From NCBI GenBank assembly GCA_016720705.1, contig JADKKB010000007.1:992001-1056000 (forward strand): DNA of 64,000 nucleotides, read 5' to 3'. Source of the DNA: Chloracidobacterium sp. Its GTDB lineage: Bacteria > Acidobacteriota > Blastocatellia > Pyrinomonadales > Pyrinomonadaceae. The notes beneath the pieces are model-generated. The model worked only from the letters and a program-made list of their open reading frames with translations. It was not told where the DNA came from and made no database searches. Shown piece after piece: positions 62,601 through 64,000 of this stretch; position 1 is the stretch's first letter; each line of letters starts with the position of its first letter. Made by a program: the position numbers and the translations under genes.

Positions 62601-62644
62601 GATGAGGGATGAATTTGTCGCGTTGATATTTTTCATCCCTCATC
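62601..62644. repeat. Inverted repeat between mreB and mreC
   Basis: Perfect 13-base arms GATGAGGGATGAA (62601-62613) and TTCATCCCTCATC (62632-62644) with an 18-base loop and no T tract. A near copy of the right arm (TTCATCCCTGATC, 12 of 13) occurs near 42973, upstream of the gene at 41984-42961, so it may belong to a small dispersed repeat. Confidence 0.65.
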
Positions 62645-62670
62645 GCCCTTCTACTCGTCCCTGATCCGAA

Positions 62671-63564
62671 ATGGTTGAGCGAAGTCAAAAAGAAGTATGG
62701 CGATTGACACCCTGGCTGATGATCGCACTTTTGCTCCTGAACTTTATCCTTATGGCGTTTGACGCCAAAGAGATAACAACGGGACAGCGCGTCGTTCGTA
62801 CCTGGACTCAAACCGCAGCGGATTTCGTCCAATCGCCGGTCACCACCGTCAGTTCGTCGATCTCAAACTACTTTATATCGATCTCCTCGCTCAGATCGGC
62901 CCAATCAGAGAATGATCTGTTGAAACAGCGCGTTCAGGAACTCGAGGTCGAGGTCAAACAAAAATCGGATCTTTCATCTGAGAACGAACGATTAAAATCG
63001 CTGCTGCAGCTTAAAGAAACAAGTAAATACAAGGTGCTCACTGCTAGGATCATCGGTCGTGACCCTTCAGTCTGGTTTGATTCTTCGATCATCAACCGTG
63101 GCAGCCTCGACGGCGTAATGCTGAATATGGCGGTGGTGACCGACGGCGGACTGGTCGGACGCGTCACGGCGGTCGGGCCGTTGACATCACAGGTCGATCT
63201 GATCACCTACAACAAGACCGGCGTCGGCGGTATTATTGGTGAGGTTGGAACTTCAAGTGCTCTCGGTGTGGTTAGCGGTACGAGTAAAAAAGATCTGCTT
63301 GAAATGAAATTTGTTCCCGGCAGTGTCGAAGTGCAGGTCGGACAACCGGTTTTCACGACGGGTCAAGACGGGATCTTTCCGCCGGGGTTGAAGATCGGCG
63401 AAATAATCAGCGTCGTTACGGGGTCAGCCACGACGCCGCACCAGATCCAGATCCAACCGGCCGCCAAACTAAATTCAATGCAGGAAGTGGGAGTTTTGCT
63501 TTACGAAGCCCCGCAGAAACCGGAATTTGAGCAGAAATTGCCAAATGCCGTGAAGAAGAAATAG
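62671..63564 (+). CDS. mreC: Rod shape-determining protein MreC
   Basis: Periplasmic scaffold of the elongation machinery; 297 residues. An N-terminal membrane segment (about 12-30) is followed by a coiled-coil (about 68-115; SENDLLKQRVQELEVEVKQK) and the two beta-barrel MreC domain with VWFDSSIINRGSLDGV and GLVGRVTAVGP. It lies in the mreBCD cluster, separated from mreB by an inverted repeat. Confidence 0.94.
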   Translation: MVERSQKEVWRLTPWLMIALLLLNFILMAFDAKEITTGQRVVRTWTQTAADFVQSPVTTVSSSISNYFISISSLRSAQSENDLLKQRVQELEVEVKQKSDLSSENERLKSLLQLKETSKYKVLTARIIGRDPSVWFDSSIINRGSLDGVMLNMAVVTDGGLVGRVTAVGPLTSQVDLITYNKTGVGGIIGEVGTSSALGVVSGTSKKDLLEMKFVPGSVEVQVGQPVFTTGQDGIFPPGLKIGEIISVVTGSATTPHQIQIQPAAKLNSMQEVGVLLYEAPQKPEFEQKLPNAVKKK

Positions 63565-63577
63565 GACCGAACGATAG

Positions 63578-64000
63578 ATGGAAGGCGTAAAACTCACGAT
63601 CGCACTGATCATCGCTATATTGTTGCAGTGGACACTGCGCAATGTGGCCGAGCCGATGGCGTTTGTCAATTTTCCGCTTATCATAGTCGTTTACGCCGCA
63701 CTTCAACGAAATTCGATCCGCGCGATCCTTTTTGGGACCATCTCCGGTATCACGGTTGACGCCCTAAGCGGTGGACTACTCGGCGCCAACGGATTTACCC
63801 AGACCATCGTGGCATTTGCCGTTTCCGAGATCGCCCGCAGGGTCTATTTGGACAACCTTATTTTGCGGATTCCCGTCATAGCCGGTGCGTGCTTACTGAA
63901 TTCGTTTATCTACTATTGGCTACACCGACTGTTCGGCCAGACGCCGGCAGGAGACCCGATCGTGACGGGTGCTTACACGTTTATCGGCACTACTATTGCG
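63578..64000 (+). CDS. mreD: Rod shape-determining protein MreD (3' end missing)
   Basis: The first 141 codons of a multi-pass membrane protein, cut by the window end. Hydrophobic segments at about 4-18, 28-42, 47-63 and 98-113 and the ISGITVDALSGGLLGANGFT segment match MreD, as does its place 13 bases after mreC. MreD is part of the elongation complex. No stop is reached. Confidence 0.9.
   Translation, partial: MEGVKLTIALIIAILLQWTLRNVAEPMAFVNFPLIIVVYAALQRNSIRAILFGTISGITVDALSGGLLGANGFTQTIVAFAVSEIARRVYLDNLILRIPVIAGACLLNSFIYYWLHRLFGQTPAGDPIVTGAYTFIGTTIA

Noticed and set aside
1..64000. CRISPR arrays, tRNA or rRNA genes, complete insertion sequences
   Set aside because: Intergenic gaps were read on both strands; no spaced direct repeats, cloverleaf sequences, rRNA-like segments, transposase motifs or terminal inverted repeats with target duplications were found.

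Overview
The window looks like a piece of an Acidobacteriota chromosome, most likely class Blastocatellia (Pyrinomonadaceae-like). This is inferred from gene content, not from a marker gene. Supporting signs are a 1,265-residue TonB-dependent receptor with an N-terminal carboxypeptidase-regulatory-like domain, futalosine-type menaquinone synthesis (mqnD), Kdo transferase (a Gram-negative envelope), NtrC-type regulators, a secreted S9 peptidase and several families of unknown function typical of that phylum. No rRNA, tRNA, CRISPR array or recognisable insertion sequence was seen. Most of the window is densely packed, ordinary chromosome on both strands.

Layout. 1-5.2 kb: a truncated penicillin-binding transpeptidase, an NtrB/NtrC-like two-component pair and two small membrane proteins. 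5.2-12 kb: beta-carbonic anhydrase; a signal-peptide-bearing dikinase with glucan-water-dikinase domain order, coupled to a TPR lipoprotein; EF-P with an unusual tip residue; waaA overlapping a GT2 glycosyltransferase. 12-14.5 kb: AtpZ-like protein, AtpI, AtpB and AtpE, closed by a terminator, so the remaining ATP synthase genes lie elsewhere. 14.6-21.4 kb: a pseudokinase, then a convergent membrane protein/DUF4129/DUF4350/TSUP/MoxR operon. 21.5-27 kb: the TonB receptor and an NtrC-type regulator. 27-35 kb: methyltransferases, SppA, LarB, UbiX, MqnD, a peptidoglycan-binding-repeat protein and a sterol-desaturase-family protein. 35-46 kb: S9 peptidase, a PolA-type polymerase, zinc proteases, HU, M50 protease, YacG, MFS transporter and M48 protease. 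46-53.7 kb: PhoU/DUF47/Pit phosphate genes behind a possible Pho box, then NadA, a CBS protein, Hsp20 and Lon. 57-64 kb: a CcoG-like ferredoxin-TPR protein, a large secreted protein and mreBCD running off the end.

The most unusual stretch is 53.55-57.03 kb. The last part of lon is present twice in direct orientation: inside intact lon (53553-53630) and again at 56853-56930, exactly 3,300 bp away, where it continues as an open lon tail to a stop at 57029. Between them lies a visibly AT-richer cassette read leftward. It encodes an 81-residue secreted peptide with eight cysteines in its mature part, a 592-residue exported helical protein with no recognised family, and a membrane-anchored thioredoxin-like protein with a CHFC motif. 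The peptide gene has a TTGACA box and a GATAAT box separated by a spacer carrying an uninterrupted run of ten G. This is the architecture of phase-variable promoters such as Neisseria porA and Bordetella fim. A strong hairpin separates the peptide gene from the two genes behind it. The simplest reading is a mobile or formerly mobile cassette integrated at the 3' end of lon, carrying an undescribed, possibly phase-variable, disulfide-rich peptide system. The sequence features are direct observations; the function is inference.
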